A DNA stretch of 40,856 nt, taken from assembly GCA_029261655.1 (NCBI GenBank), contig JAJDAY010000007.1, positions 1-40,856 on the forward strand, in the 5' to 3' direction. A program made the translations under genes and the position numbers. This DNA is from Nitrospinaceae bacterium. GTDB taxonomy: Bacteria; Nitrospinota; Nitrospinia; Nitrospinales; VA-1. The notes below the pieces were generated by a model. It was not told the DNA's origin, did no database searches, and was given only the letters and a program-made list of their open reading frames with translations. Position 1 is the first letter of the stretch. Every line of letters begins with the position of its first letter. Of this stretch, positions 26,348 to 35,047 are shown one piece after another.

Positions 26348-27329
26348 AATCATACAGAGTGGATACTTTCAGGCAATCAACCGCATTGCTTTGATTTTTA
26401 TGATATTATCAATCAACAACTGTTCCTTGGGAGGGAGTTCCCCGGACGGTGTGAAAGAGAACGCGACCATCGCCAACGTCAATGAAGAGAGTATCAACGT
26501 AAAGGAATTTCGCAAAGTTCTGGAGAAACATAAGAGAAGATATTTGGTAGACAATAGCGATCCCCTTTCTTCCAGCACTTTTCTATGGCTCAAGACCAAT
26601 GCTCTCAACGAGATGATTCAAAACACCCTGTTTCGGCAGGAAGCCGGGAAGGGCGAAATATCCGTTTCAAAAGAAGAATTTGAAGTTGTTCTTTTGAAAG
26701 CAAAAAATGGATACGATGAAAAGGCGTTCAAAAAGCATCTGGAGATTGAAGATATTTCCCCGGAAGAATGGGAAAACGACTTGAAAAATAACCTGTTAAT
26801 TAAAAAATTAATTGACAAAAGCGTGAATAATAAAGTATCGGTAAATGAAGAGGAAATACAAAAATACTTTGCGGAACATGAAGAGGAATTCCATAAGGGG
26901 AAGCAGGTCAAAGCGCTTCATATTATGGTCGAAACCGAGGATGAGGCGTTACGGATAAAAAAGCAGTTGGACTCCAAGGAAGGGGATTTTGCCGAATTGG
27001 CGCGGGAATATTCACTGGGTCCCGAAGGCGCAGAAGGCGGCGATTTAGGCTATGTTCAGGAAGGCCATATGCCGCCTGAACTGGATGCGATTTTCAAGCT
27101 CAATAAGGGGGAGATCAGTAATATAATACGCACCCCGTATGGGAGTCATCTTTTTCAGGTTGTGGATAAAAGAAAAGACAGTAAAATGAGTTACGAAGAG
27201 TCACGAAAGATCATACACGATAAACTTGTTCGAGAACGGCAGGACGAGGCGTTTCATGAATGGCTTTTAGAAATAAAGGAAAAGGCAAACATTGAGATCA
27301 AAAATGAAATTTTGGCGAAAATCAGTTAA
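26337..27329 (+). CDS. Parvulin-type peptidyl-prolyl isomerase (PpiC/PrsA-like)
   Basis: The 330-residue protein has an N-terminal hydrophobic segment (about residues 14-28). A Cys follows in INNC, which is only a poor lipobox, so an anchor or signal peptide are both possible. A helical chaperone-like region (about 45-180) precedes a PPIC parvulin domain (about 195-285) with ALHIMVETEDEA, LAREYSLGPEGAEGGDLGYV and PYGSHLFQV. Such proteins fold exported proteins in the periplasm. The start is GTG at 26337, inside the end of mfd. Its 3' end overlaps SurA by 26 bp, so mfd, this gene and surA appear to be one operon. Confidence 0.88.
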   Translation: MLNKIIQSGYFQAINRIALIFMILSINNCSLGGSSPDGVKENATIANVNEESINVKEFRKVLEKHKRRYLVDNSDPLSSSTFLWLKTNALNEMIQNTLFRQEAGKGEISVSKEEFEVVLLKAKNGYDEKAFKKHLEIEDISPEEWENDLKNNLLIKKLIDKSVNNKVSVNEEEIQKYFAEHEEEFHKGKQVKALHIMVETEDEALRIKKQLDSKEGDFAELAREYSLGPEGAEGGDLGYVQEGHMPPELDAIFKLNKGEISNIIRTPYGSHLFQVVDKRKDSKMSYEESRKIIHDKLVRERQDEAFHEWLLEIKEKANIEIKNEILAKIS

Positions 27330-28515
27330 ACCGGTCGCGCTTACGTTGGGTCTTGGGATGTTTCTGCTGGCAAATCAACCCGTTTGGGCCAAGGTGGTGG
27401 ACCGTGTTGTGGCGACTGTCAATGGAGTCATCATCACCCTCAGCACGGTGCAGGAAAGGGCGGCCCTTTTGAAACAGCAATTACAGGCCTCCGGTCAACC
27501 TCTTGAGCTGGATGAGAAGAAATTTATTCTGCAAACCCTTGACTCGATCATTGAAGAAAAACTGCAGATTCAGGAAGCCAAGAGGGCGGGGTTGGAAGTC
27601 GAAGAGGCCGCCGTCAAAGCGGCTTTAAATGAAATTCTGAGTAAAAATAACATCACCCTGGAGCAAATGGAAGAAATGCTGTTGCTGGAAGGCCGCTCCA
27701 TGGAACAATATAAAAATCATATACGTGACCAGATTTTGACATCCAAGGTGATGCAGTTTCACATGGGAAAAGCCGGCAACGTGTCGGAGAAACAGATCAA
27801 AAAATATTATTTCGAGCATCAAAAGGATTACTGGCAAGACAAAAAACCCTTTGTCCGCCATATCCTGTTCATCGTCGAAGAAGGTTCCCCGGCAGAGGTG
27901 AAGGCGTCTAAAAAAGAACAAGCCGTCCAGGTGCTTGGAGAAATCCGGTCCGGCGCGGATTTTAAAGAACTGGCAAAAAAACATTCGGAAGATGTGTCCG
28001 CAAGCTCAGGCGGGGAAGTGGGCTGGTTGACCAAGGGGCATTTGGTTCCGGAGTTTGAGGCCGTGGCGTTTCGACTGAAATCAGGGGAAACGAGCGATAT
28101 CGTTGAAAGCCGATACGGTTTTCATATTATCAAGGCAGATAAAGTAAGTTCCGGCAAAACCGAACCTCTGGAAAATGTCAAAGAAAAAATCAGACAAACT
28201 CTGGCATTTGAGGGCCGGCAGAAAAAATACAAGGACTGGATGGATGGCTTGAAAAAAGATTCCATGATCCAGATAACCCTGTTTGAGGATGAATCTCCCA
28301 AAGACAGCCTCGAACCGTCGAACAGCCAGGAAGAACCTTGGGAAGAAGCCTCCAATGTGGAGAATAAACGGGTGGTAAAAGATCAGGGTTTGAACCAGAA
28401 GAATTTTCAGGTGATGGAGAGGAAGTTGGCTTTTATCAAGAAATTGCGCAGAAATAAAAAAATTTCAGAGAAGGAATATCATGTGAGGAAGCAAAAACTG
28501 CTGAATCAACTGTGA
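27304..28515 (+). CDS. surA: SurA-like periplasmic chaperone/peptidyl-prolyl isomerase
   Basis: The product (403 residues from the ATG at 27304) has a signal peptide ending VWA-KV (about residues 1-29). The SurA N-terminal chaperone domain begins with V-V-D-R-V-V-A-T-V-N-G and includes the L-D-S-I-I-E-E-K-L motif. One parvulin domain follows (RHILFIVEEGSP to GFHIIKADKV), whereas E. coli SurA has two. SurA escorts barrel proteins to the outer-membrane assembly machine. The C-terminus carries an unusual basic helical hairpin (KLAFIKKLRRNKKISEKEY) resembling SHOCT motifs. An in-frame TTG at 27292 is a less likely start. Confidence 0.88.
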   Translation: MKFWRKSVKPVALTLGLGMFLLANQPVWAKVVDRVVATVNGVIITLSTVQERAALLKQQLQASGQPLELDEKKFILQTLDSIIEEKLQIQEAKRAGLEVEEAAVKAALNEILSKNNITLEQMEEMLLLEGRSMEQYKNHIRDQILTSKVMQFHMGKAGNVSEKQIKKYYFEHQKDYWQDKKPFVRHILFIVEEGSPAEVKASKKEQAVQVLGEIRSGADFKELAKKHSEDVSASSGGEVGWLTKGHLVPEFEAVAFRLKSGETSDIVESRYGFHIIKADKVSSGKTEPLENVKEKIRQTLAFEGRQKKYKDWMDGLKKDSMIQITLFEDESPKDSLEPSNSQEEPWEEASNVENKRVVKDQGLNQKNFQVMERKLAFIKKLRRNKKISEKEYHVRKQKLLNQL

Positions 28516-28650
28516 AAAATCACGCTTCCTTGAAAATGTAAAACAGATCAACCGTCAACCCGATCCCTCTGTTGGTCCCTGCCGTCAAAGCCACTTCCTT
28601 CCCGACAATATTTTTAAGCATGTTTGATTAAAATTATCAGGGGAAATATT

Positions 28651-30072
28651 TTGGACAAAGCCAGGCTTGCAATTTCCCGTAGGGTCGCTCCACATGACAA
28701 AGTTCTGGTGGCTGTGTCCGGGGGAGCCGACTCCATGTGTCTTCTGTTTTTACTGAAAGAGATGCAGGAAAGATTTCGCTTCGATCTCAGCATAGCCCAT
28801 ATGGACCATATGGCCAGGGGCGAGGAATCGGCCAAAGACGCTCGTTTTGTGGACGCCCTGGGGAGAAAACTGGGGCTTGAAACCTTCATTGAAAAAGTGA
28901 ATGTCGGTGAGGCGAAAGAAACTTTTAAAACCTCCTTTCAGGAAGCCGGACGGATCCTCCGATACAGGTTTCTGGAATCGACCTTAAAAAAAATACAGGG
29001 CACCCGACTGGCGCTTGGGCACACAGCAGACGACCAGGCGGAAACTTTTCTGATCAATCTGTTACGCGGCAGTGGCTTGACAGGATTGGCCGGGATGCCC
29101 GAAATGCGCGGGACCGTGATCCGTCCCCTGATCGATTGTACCCGCATCGAAGTGGAAGCCTATCTGGCAGGCAGAAACCTGGATTTCAGGGTGGATACTT
29201 CAAATACCGATCCTAAATACCTGCGCAACCGGATTCGCCATGAATTACTGCCGGTTTTAAAATCCTTTAATCCTCGGATTGCGTCTAATCTTACAGAAAC
29301 GGCGAGAATTATTCGGGATGACGATCAATGCCTGACAGATAAGGCCCGGCTCCTGTATCTGGAAATGGCCAGCCCCCGGACCCAAGGGGTGATGCTGGAC
29401 CGGCTAAAATTCAGTCAGCAACCGTTGGCGTGCCAGAAACGAGTGGTGAGGGAGGCCATTTTTCAGGTGCAAGGAGATTTACGTCGCGTCACCGCCCTGC
29501 ATATTCAGGAAATCATTGAATTGTTCGCGGATTCCCGTATCGGCAAGACGGTCCACCTTCCGCGACAATTGATTGCGGTTGCCGGATCTATTGGGGTTGA
29601 ATTTCTCAAAAACCCGGAAAGGCCATCAAAAGGCGGGTTGAAACTTGATAAAACAGATTTAAGTTTAACCAGACTGCTGATTCCCGGAGCGACCAAAATA
29701 GACGGTACGGGTCTCAATCTGCATGCAAAGCTTCTTGAGTCCGATAATTTGAAGGACTATAAAAAGAACCCCGGCCAGGCGTACCTGGATTATGACAAGA
29801 CAGGGACTGCTATTCATGCAAGGTTTTTCAGGCCTGGGGATCGTTTTGTGCCCCTTGGCATGACCGGGCGGAAAAAGTTGAAATCCTTTTTTATTGATGA
29901 AAAGGTTTCCCGTGAACAGAGAGAAACCATTCCTATCTTGACAACCGGGGTGGGCGATATTATTTGGGTTTATGGGAAAAGAATTGCGGAAAACTTCCGG
30001 GTCACTCAAACAACCCGAAAGATTTTATTCATCGAAGGGCGCAAGGATTATCAGCCTACGTCCGGTGAATAA
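28651..30072 (+). CDS. tilS: tRNA(Ile)-lysidine synthetase TilS
   Basis: TilS uses ATP and lysine to convert the wobble C of tRNA-Ile(CAU) to lysidine, so that it reads AUA. The N-type PP-loop is VAVSGGADS (SGGADS at residues 23-28 from this start), followed by H-M-D-H and L-G-H-T-A-D-D-Q-A-E-T. The C-terminal substrate domain includes A-R-F-F-R-P-G-D-R-F-V-P-L-G-M-T-G-R-K-K-L-K. I placed the start at TTG 28651 because AGGGGA lies six bases upstream; the frame is open to a TTG at 28624 with no ribosome site. It is the gene before ftsH, a common arrangement in bacteria. Confidence 0.95.
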   Translation: MDKARLAISRRVAPHDKVLVAVSGGADSMCLLFLLKEMQERFRFDLSIAHMDHMARGEESAKDARFVDALGRKLGLETFIEKVNVGEAKETFKTSFQEAGRILRYRFLESTLKKIQGTRLALGHTADDQAETFLINLLRGSGLTGLAGMPEMRGTVIRPLIDCTRIEVEAYLAGRNLDFRVDTSNTDPKYLRNRIRHELLPVLKSFNPRIASNLTETARIIRDDDQCLTDKARLLYLEMASPRTQGVMLDRLKFSQQPLACQKRVVREAIFQVQGDLRRVTALHIQEIIELFADSRIGKTVHLPRQLIAVAGSIGVEFLKNPERPSKGGLKLDKTDLSLTRLLIPGATKIDGTGLNLHAKLLESDNLKDYKKNPGQAYLDYDKTGTAIHARFFRPGDRFVPLGMTGRKKLKSFFIDEKVSREQRETIPILTTGVGDIIWVYGKRIAENFRVTQTTRKILFIEGRKDYQPTSGE

Positions 30073-30148
30073 ACTGTCCCTTATCCTCATGGTTTATGCT
30101 AAAATTATTTTGATATAGGTAGTATTTTCTTCAAAAAGGGAGAAAGTT

Positions 30149-32086
30149 TTGAATCAATTTTATAAAAACTTAGCACTTTGGCTGGTCATCGGGCTCATGA
30201 TAATCGGGTTGGTCAATATGTTCCAAAAGCCCATAGCCCCACAGTCCGAAATAATTTATAGCGAATTCCTGGAACGCGCCAATAAAGGTCTGGTTAAAGA
30301 AGTGACCATCCAGGGCGACAATATCAGTGGGAAAAATATGGACGACACCACGTTTCAATCCATCGCTCCTCCCAACGATCCTGAACTCATCAAGATACTC
30401 AGGGAAAAGGGCATCCGTTTCAGCGTGGTTCCTCCCGAGCAGACAAGCTGGTATATGAGTATCCTGATATCCTGGTTTCCGATGTTGCTGCTGCTTGGCA
30501 TCTGGATTTTTTTCATGCGGCAGATGCAGTCGGGCGGAGGAAAAGCCCTTTCCTTTGGCAAGAGCCGCGCGCGCTTGTTGAATGATTCTAAAAACCGCAC
30601 GACCTTTAAAGATGTTGCGGGAGTTGAAGAAGCCAAGGAAGAACTTCAGGAGATCATTGAGTTTCTGAAGGAGCCGCAAAAGTTCAGTAAACTTGGCGGA
30701 AAACTTCCGAAAGGAGTGCTCCTCGTGGGTCCTCCCGGCACCGGGAAAACTTTGCTGGCAAGAGCCATCGCCGGGGAAGCCAACGTGCCCTTTTTCAACA
30801 TCAGCGGATCAGACTTTGTAGAAATGTTTGTCGGTGTGGGTGCGTCCCGCGTTCGCGACCTGTTTGAGCAAGGCAAGAAGAATAGCCCCTGTATCATTTT
30901 CATTGATGAGATCGACGCTGTCGGCAGACACCGGGGAGCCGGTCTTGGCGGGGGGCATGATGAACGCGAACAGACCCTGAATCAGCTTCTTGTGGAAATG
31001 GATGGTTTCGAAAATAATGAAGGCGTAATTATGATTGCCGCCACCAACCGTCCCGACGTGCTGGACCCGGCGCTATTGCGTCCTGGCCGTTTTGATCGGC
31101 AGGTTGTGGTTGGCCGTCCCGATGTGAGAGGCCGGGAGGCGATTCTCAAGGTTCATACCGCAACCGTGCCGCTGGAAGAAGACGTCGATCTCAAAATCAT
31201 CGCCCGCGGAACTCCCGGGTTTACGGGCGCCGACATGGCCAACCTGGTGAATGAAGCCTCGTTACTCGCGGCGCGGCGGGACAAAAAAACCGTTACCATG
31301 GTGGATTTTGAAGATGCGAAAGATAAAGTCCTCATGGGTGTTGAAAAACGGAGCATGGTTATCACGGAAAAAGAAAAAAAGACCACGGCGTATCACGAAG
31401 CGGGGCACGCGCTGGTAGCTCTGTTATTGCCGGGGACCGACCCCCTTCACAAGGTGACCATCATTCCGCGTGGACAGGCTTTGGGGTTGACGATGCAATT
31501 GCCGGTAGACGATCGGCACACGTATCCAAGAACCTACCTTTCCAATTCCCTTGCCATCCTTATGGGCGGCAGACTGGCGGAAGAAATATGTCTGGGTCAG
31601 ATGACCACGGGTGCGGGCAACGATATCGAACGGGCTACTGAAATGGCGCGTAAAATGGTTTGTGAATGGGGCATGAGCGATAAAATGGGTCCGTTGACTT
31701 ATGGAAGCAAAGAAGAACAGGTTTTCCTGGGCAAGGACTTTTCCAGTCAGAAAAATTTCAGCGATCAAACCGCCAAGCTCATTGATCAGGAAGTCAAAGC
31801 TCTGGTGATGGGTGGATACAACAAAGCCAAGGAATTGCTTGAGGAGAATATTGTTGCCCTTAAGAATATCGCTGAGGCTTTACTTGAGCAGGAAACTCTT
31901 GACGGAAAAGAAATCCGGCGCATTATTGAAGGTAAATTTGATTCGAAGGAAGATCAATCCATCGATGAAGGTCAACCTTCCCTGAAGAAACCGACCGCCG
32001 GGGATAAACAGAAAAAATCGGATGACCGGGAAGGTGGAGCGGGAGACATTCTGGGCGGAGGGCTTCCGGACCCGTCTCCAGCTTGA
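30149..32086 (+). CDS. ftsH: ATP-dependent membrane zinc protease FtsH
   Basis: The 645-residue protein has two membrane helices (about residues 8-24 and 108-126) flanking a short periplasmic domain. An AAA module follows with Walker A GPPGTGKT (194-201), Walker [12 protein letters not shown], and the second region of homology [20 protein letters not shown]. The zinc motif HEAGH is at 416-420. FtsH degrades membrane and regulatory proteins as a hexamer. Translation starts at TTG, with AAGGGAG about seven bases upstream. A strong terminator follows the gene. Confidence 0.98.
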   Translation: MNQFYKNLALWLVIGLMIIGLVNMFQKPIAPQSEIIYSEFLERANKGLVKEVTIQGDNISGKNMDDTTFQSIAPPNDPELIKILREKGIRFSVVPPEQTSWYMSILISWFPMLLLLGIWIFFMRQMQSGGGKALSFGKSRARLLNDSKNRTTFKDVAGVEEAKEELQEIIEFLKEPQKFSKLGGKLPKGVLLVGPPGTGKTLLARAIAGEANVPFFNISGSDFVEMFVGVGASRVRDLFEQGKKNSPCIIFIDEIDAVGRHRGAGLGGGHDEREQTLNQLLVEMDGFENNEGVIMIAATNRPDVLDPALLRPGRFDRQVVVGRPDVRGREAILKVHTATVPLEEDVDLKIIARGTPGFTGADMANLVNEASLLAARRDKKTVTMVDFEDAKDKVLMGVEKRSMVITEKEKKTTAYHEAGHALVALLLPGTDPLHKVTIIPRGQALGLTMQLPVDDRHTYPRTYLSNSLAILMGGRLAEEICLGQMTTGAGNDIERATEMARKMVCEWGMSDKMGPLTYGSKEEQVFLGKDFSSQKNFSDQTAKLIDQEVKALVMGGYNKAKELLEENIVALKNIAEALLEQETLDGKEIRRIIEGKFDSKEDQSIDEGQPSLKKPTAGDKQKKSDDREGGAGDILGGGLPDPSPA

Positions 32087-32178
32087 TCGGCCTGGGCTGG
32101 TTTTCAGGCGTCGGATGAAATACAAAACGGACGATTGAACGGTCCCGGTCCTTCAAACCTGAAATATTTTTATTGAAG

Positions 32179-32227
32179 AAACTCCATTCATCAAGCAATC
32201 TGGCTTGAGAATGGAGTTTTTTATTTT
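32179..32227 (+). terminator. Rho-independent terminator downstream of ftsH
   Basis: ACTCCATTC (32181-32189) pairs with GAATGGAGT (32209-32217) and TCAAGC (32191-32196) with GCTTGA (32203-32208). One A is bulged and the loop has six bases. A T-rich tail follows (32217-32222, then ATTTT). The long stem overlaps upstream alternative starts of folP, so folP must begin after it. Confidence 0.92.
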
Positions 32228-32240
32228 GAAACAAATCCCC

Positions 32241-33077
32241 ATGCCATCTATTTTTAAACCGGAAGAAAATGACAAAGCCGTCACCCTGATGGGCATCGTC
32301 AATTTGTCACCGGACTCATTTTATAAAAATAGCCGATCCAGCTCCGAAAAAGACGCGATTCTTCTTGCCGAACGTCATATCGAAGAAGGTGCGGGAGTAT
32401 TGGATATAGGCGCTGAAAGTTCCCGGCCCGGTTCCCGGCCCATTTCCGATGAGTTGGAACTGGAAAGATTGCTCCCTGTGGTTTCAAAAATTTGCAAACG
32501 GTTTGATGTCCCCGTATCCGTGGACACCTATAAGCCGCGTGTGGCTGAGAGAGTGCTGGGGGCAGGAGCTACGATCATCAATGATATTACCGGATTGCGA
32601 GGGTCTTCCGAAATGGCGGAAATCATAGCCCGAAACAAAGCCGGGGTTGTACTCATGCACATGCAGGGCATTCCCGAAACCATGCAGGATGGCCCCTGTT
32701 ATGATGATGTGATTCAGGATATAATAATTTTTCTTAAAAAAAGCATCGATTTAGCGCAGAATACAGGAATCGAAAAGATAGCGGTCGATCCGGGTATTGG
32801 GTTCGGTAAATCGCAAACTCACAATCTGGAGATCATTCGCCGGTTGAAGGAGTTCAGGGAACTCGGGAAACCAGTTCTGCTGGGGGTCTCGCGCAAATCG
32901 TTCATTGGCGGTGTGCTCGATCTTCCTGCGGAAGAACGTTTGGAAGGATCACTGGCCGCGACGGTCATAGGGGTGCTAAACGGGGCGACTATGTTCCGAA
33001 CCCACGATGTGCAGGCGACGGACCGGGCGATCAAAATGGCTCAGGCAATCATGGACAAGGGAGCTTTGAAAAAATGA
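32241..33077 (+). CDS. folP: Dihydropteroate synthase
   Basis: The enzyme condenses p-aminobenzoate with the pterin diphosphate in folate synthesis. All family motifs are present: MGIVNLSPDSF, DIGAESSRPGS, V-S-V-D-T-Y, IINDITG, VDPGIGFGKS, GVSRKSFIG and a final R-T-H-D-V. I chose ATG 32241 (278 residues) because earlier in-frame starts (TTG 32205, ATG 32211) lie within the ftsH terminator. The stop overlaps the pdxJ start (ATGA at 33074-33077), so the two vitamin-synthesis genes are coupled. Confidence 0.95.
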   Translation: MPSIFKPEENDKAVTLMGIVNLSPDSFYKNSRSSSEKDAILLAERHIEEGAGVLDIGAESSRPGSRPISDELELERLLPVVSKICKRFDVPVSVDTYKPRVAERVLGAGATIINDITGLRGSSEMAEIIARNKAGVVLMHMQGIPETMQDGPCYDDVIQDIIIFLKKSIDLAQNTGIEKIAVDPGIGFGKSQTHNLEIIRRLKEFRELGKPVLLGVSRKSFIGGVLDLPAEERLEGSLAATVIGVLNGATMFRTHDVQATDRAIKMAQAIMDKGALKK

Positions 33078-33811
33078 CCCGGCTTTTTGTAAATGTGGAC
33101 CATGTCGCGACGATTCGTGAAGCGAGAAAAACTGTTGAACCCGACCCTCTCCTTGCCGCTCAAATAGCAGAAAGCGCGGGGGCGGATGGAATCACGGTTC
33201 ACCTCAGGGAAGACCGCCGACATATCCAGGATCATGATGTCGAAAGAATCCGTTCGGCAATTAAAATTCCTCTGAACCTTGAAATGGCCCCTGTTGAGGA
33301 AATGGTTCAGATTGCCATAAAAACCCGTCCCTATCAGGTATCGCTGGTTCCGGAAAAGCGGCAGGAAGTCACCACCGAAGGAGGGTTGGATTTAAGCTCG
33401 CAGATAGAGTTCCTCATTCAAATGAAAGAGCGATTGACGTCAAGCGGAATACGGTTCAGTTTGTTTGTGGACCCTGACTCCAGTCAAATCGAGGCCGCAG
33501 GCCGGGTCGGGGCGGACAGTATCGAACTAAACACCGGGGTTTACTCGGAATTAAAAGTTGGGGCAGATATGGAGGCGGCTCTCGAAAAAATCCGCCAATC
33601 TTCGAAACAGGCGGTGGAATTGGGGTTACGGGTATTTGCGGGGCATGGATTGACCCAGGAAAATGTGCAGGCGATTGCCGCCGTTCCTGAAATTGAGGAG
33701 CTTAATATCGGCCATCATATTGTGTCCAGGGCTGTGTTTATTGGAATGGATGCGGCCGTCAAAGAAATGATTCATTCAATAAAAGAATTTTCCGTGCTTG
33801 AGGTCCGCTAA
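33074..33811 (+). CDS. pdxJ: Pyridoxine 5'-phosphate synthase PdxJ
   Basis: PdxJ closes the ring of vitamin B6 from 1-deoxyxylulose 5-phosphate and 3-amino-2-oxopropyl phosphate. The 245-residue length and the motifs are characteristic: NVDHVATIREAR, E-P-D-P, G-A-D-G-I-T-V-H-L-R-E-D-R-R-H-I, NLEMAP, V-P-E-K-R-Q-E-V-T-T-E-G-G, F-V-D-P-D, A-G-H-G-L and NIGHHIVSRA. It is translationally coupled to folP. The organism thus uses the DXP-dependent B6 route. Confidence 0.97.
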   Translation: MTRLFVNVDHVATIREARKTVEPDPLLAAQIAESAGADGITVHLREDRRHIQDHDVERIRSAIKIPLNLEMAPVEEMVQIAIKTRPYQVSLVPEKRQEVTTEGGLDLSSQIEFLIQMKERLTSSGIRFSLFVDPDSSQIEAAGRVGADSIELNTGVYSELKVGADMEAALEKIRQSSKQAVELGLRVFAGHGLTQENVQAIAAVPEIEELNIGHHIVSRAVFIGMDAAVKEMIHSIKEFSVLEVR

Positions 33812-33857
33812 ATCCAATCATTTGTTGATTTGGAGTGGTTGGGTCAAAAAATTCTGG

Positions 33858-33874
33858 TTGGCATAAATATTGCG
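33858..33874 (+). promoter_or_regulatory. Candidate sigma-54 (-24/-12) promoter of the coiled-coil gene
   Basis: TTGGCA (33858-33863) and TTGC (33870-33873) place GG (33860-33861) and GC (33872-33873) exactly ten bases apart, the diagnostic RpoN spacing. The predicted transcript start is about 45 bases before the start codon at 33931. No sigma-70 -10 box of similar quality is nearby. Confidence 0.55.
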
Positions 33875-33930
33875 TTAATAATTTTTTCTATAGATTTGCC
33901 AACTTATTGACACAAAAAGAGTTAATGCTT

Positions 33931-34737
33931 ATGAAGCGTAAAGATTCAAAAGTCCAGGAAGAAAATATCGCGGCCAGAGAGAAAGGTTTGATCATCGTTC
34001 GTGAGTTTGAGCGTGTGATACGCACCTTTAATAAGGTTCTGGAGCATAAGGATAATTGCGCGAAATCGATGGAAACAGATCTACAGGGATTGTTGAAAAG
34101 TTTACAGGAAAATCTTGATAAACAGTATGAGATTGACCGTAATTTTGAAATTTTCAACAACAATATCGAAAAAATTACCTTGAATCTCCAGCAATTGGAG
34201 AATGAAGAGAGAACTCATGCCGGTCGATATGAACGTCTGTTGAAAGGGGTTGGAATCGAGGGGGATGATCCGGAGTCAGAAAATCCTTCCGCGTCCAAGG
34301 CGGTCCCTGGTGATAACGATAAAGACGACCTGGATGTTTTGGAAAAACTGAGGAATCGCAGGGAAAGTTTTCTCAGCAAATTAAGTCAAGAGTTTAAAAG
34401 CCTGGATGATAAACTGTTGTCCATTACCAAGTTGAGAAAAGAACTTGATGAATCCCGCAATGAAATAAGAGATAAAAAAGCCCATTCTCTGGAGAAAAAA
34501 GATGCTCTTGAGGAAGAAGGGAAAAAACTTCTCAATGAAGTGGGAAGACTGGAGAGTGATCTGGAAACCACGGTTCTCGAAGAAAAAAACCTGATTGAAG
34601 AGTCTGTGAAAATAATTCAAAAGGTTGAGTCCAGTTTAGAGCTGGATGAGAAGACAGATCATATTTTGTTTTCATCCCTGACACTGGCAGAATCTGCGGA
34701 AACATCCGGCGAATCTACCAATAATAAAGACCAATAA
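33931..34737 (+). CDS. Cytoplasmic coiled-coil protein of unknown function
   Basis: The product (268 residues from the ATG at 33931) has no signal peptide or membrane helix. Two long coiled-coil regions (about residues 10-105 and 145-245), rich in Glu, Lys, Leu and Arg, are separated by an acidic, Ser/Pro-rich linker (EGDDPESENPS). Nothing resembles an enzyme. I chose this start because AAAGAG lies nine bases upstream; the open frame to 33835 would overlap a candidate sigma-54 promoter. RpoN control would fit a role in a regulated structure or stress response. I do not recognise a family; structural or scaffold function is a guess. Confidence 0.65.
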   Translation: MKRKDSKVQEENIAAREKGLIIVREFERVIRTFNKVLEHKDNCAKSMETDLQGLLKSLQENLDKQYEIDRNFEIFNNNIEKITLNLQQLENEERTHAGRYERLLKGVGIEGDDPESENPSASKAVPGDNDKDDLDVLEKLRNRRESFLSKLSQEFKSLDDKLLSITKLRKELDESRNEIRDKKAHSLEKKDALEEEGKKLLNEVGRLESDLETTVLEEKNLIEESVKIIQKVESSLELDEKTDHILFSSLTLAESAETSGESTNNKDQ

Positions 34738-34786
34738 CTCACCTCGAAAGTCTCATCAGGATTCCAAGTCCCGTGCAAGGTTGCTA

Positions 34787-34815
34787 TTGACATAAATTTA
34801 TAAATTTAGCATAAT
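34787..34815 (+). promoter_or_regulatory. Strong sigma-70 promoter upstream of gap
   Basis: A perfect TTGACA (34787-34792), a 17-base spacer and CATAAT (34810-34815) make this the best sigma-70 promoter in the window. Transcription should start near 34822, leaving about 225 bases before the gap start codon. Confidence 0.75.
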
Positions 34816-35047
34816 TCCGTGGGGTGTGCTCGGAGGACTGGTTTTTTCTGTGTTTTTTCAAAAAAGGCTCGGTCGGGGATAGCTTCACTCAACAGGTGGG
34901 CCTTGTAAATCAGCATTCTACAATTCTTTCTGTATCCCTATAGTACCAACCCAAATTTTCAACTTCCCCTAAGCTAGCGTTCCAATTTTTATTGTTGGTT
35001 ATGGTTTTTTGCCGTTCATTAACGGCCTACGAAAGGTATTAAGTTGC
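34816..35047 (+). other. Long structured leader or small RNA upstream of gap
   Basis: No ORF is seen. By eye, 34820-34830 can pair with 34942-34953 (TGGG/CCCA, TG/CA and TGCT/AGTA with small irregularities). GGGGATA (34875-34881) can pair inside that with TATCCCT (34933-34939). TTTTTT (34842-34847) can pair with AAAAAA (34860-34865). Just before the gap ribosome site, GCCGTT (35011-35016) pairs with AACGGC (35021-35026). It matches no RNA family I can name; both a leader and an independent RNA are possible. Confidence 0.4.

Noticed and set aside
32205..32240. Upstream folP starts at TTG 32205 or ATG 32211
   Set aside because: Both lie in the 3' arm and tail of the ftsH terminator, and the added residues are not part of the enzyme.
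34816..35000. 6S RNA, SRP RNA or RNase P RNA upstream of gap
   Set aside because: The hallmark motifs I know for SRP RNA and RNase P RNA are missing, and pairing does not reproduce the 6S central bubble convincingly. Kept only as an unnamed structured leader.
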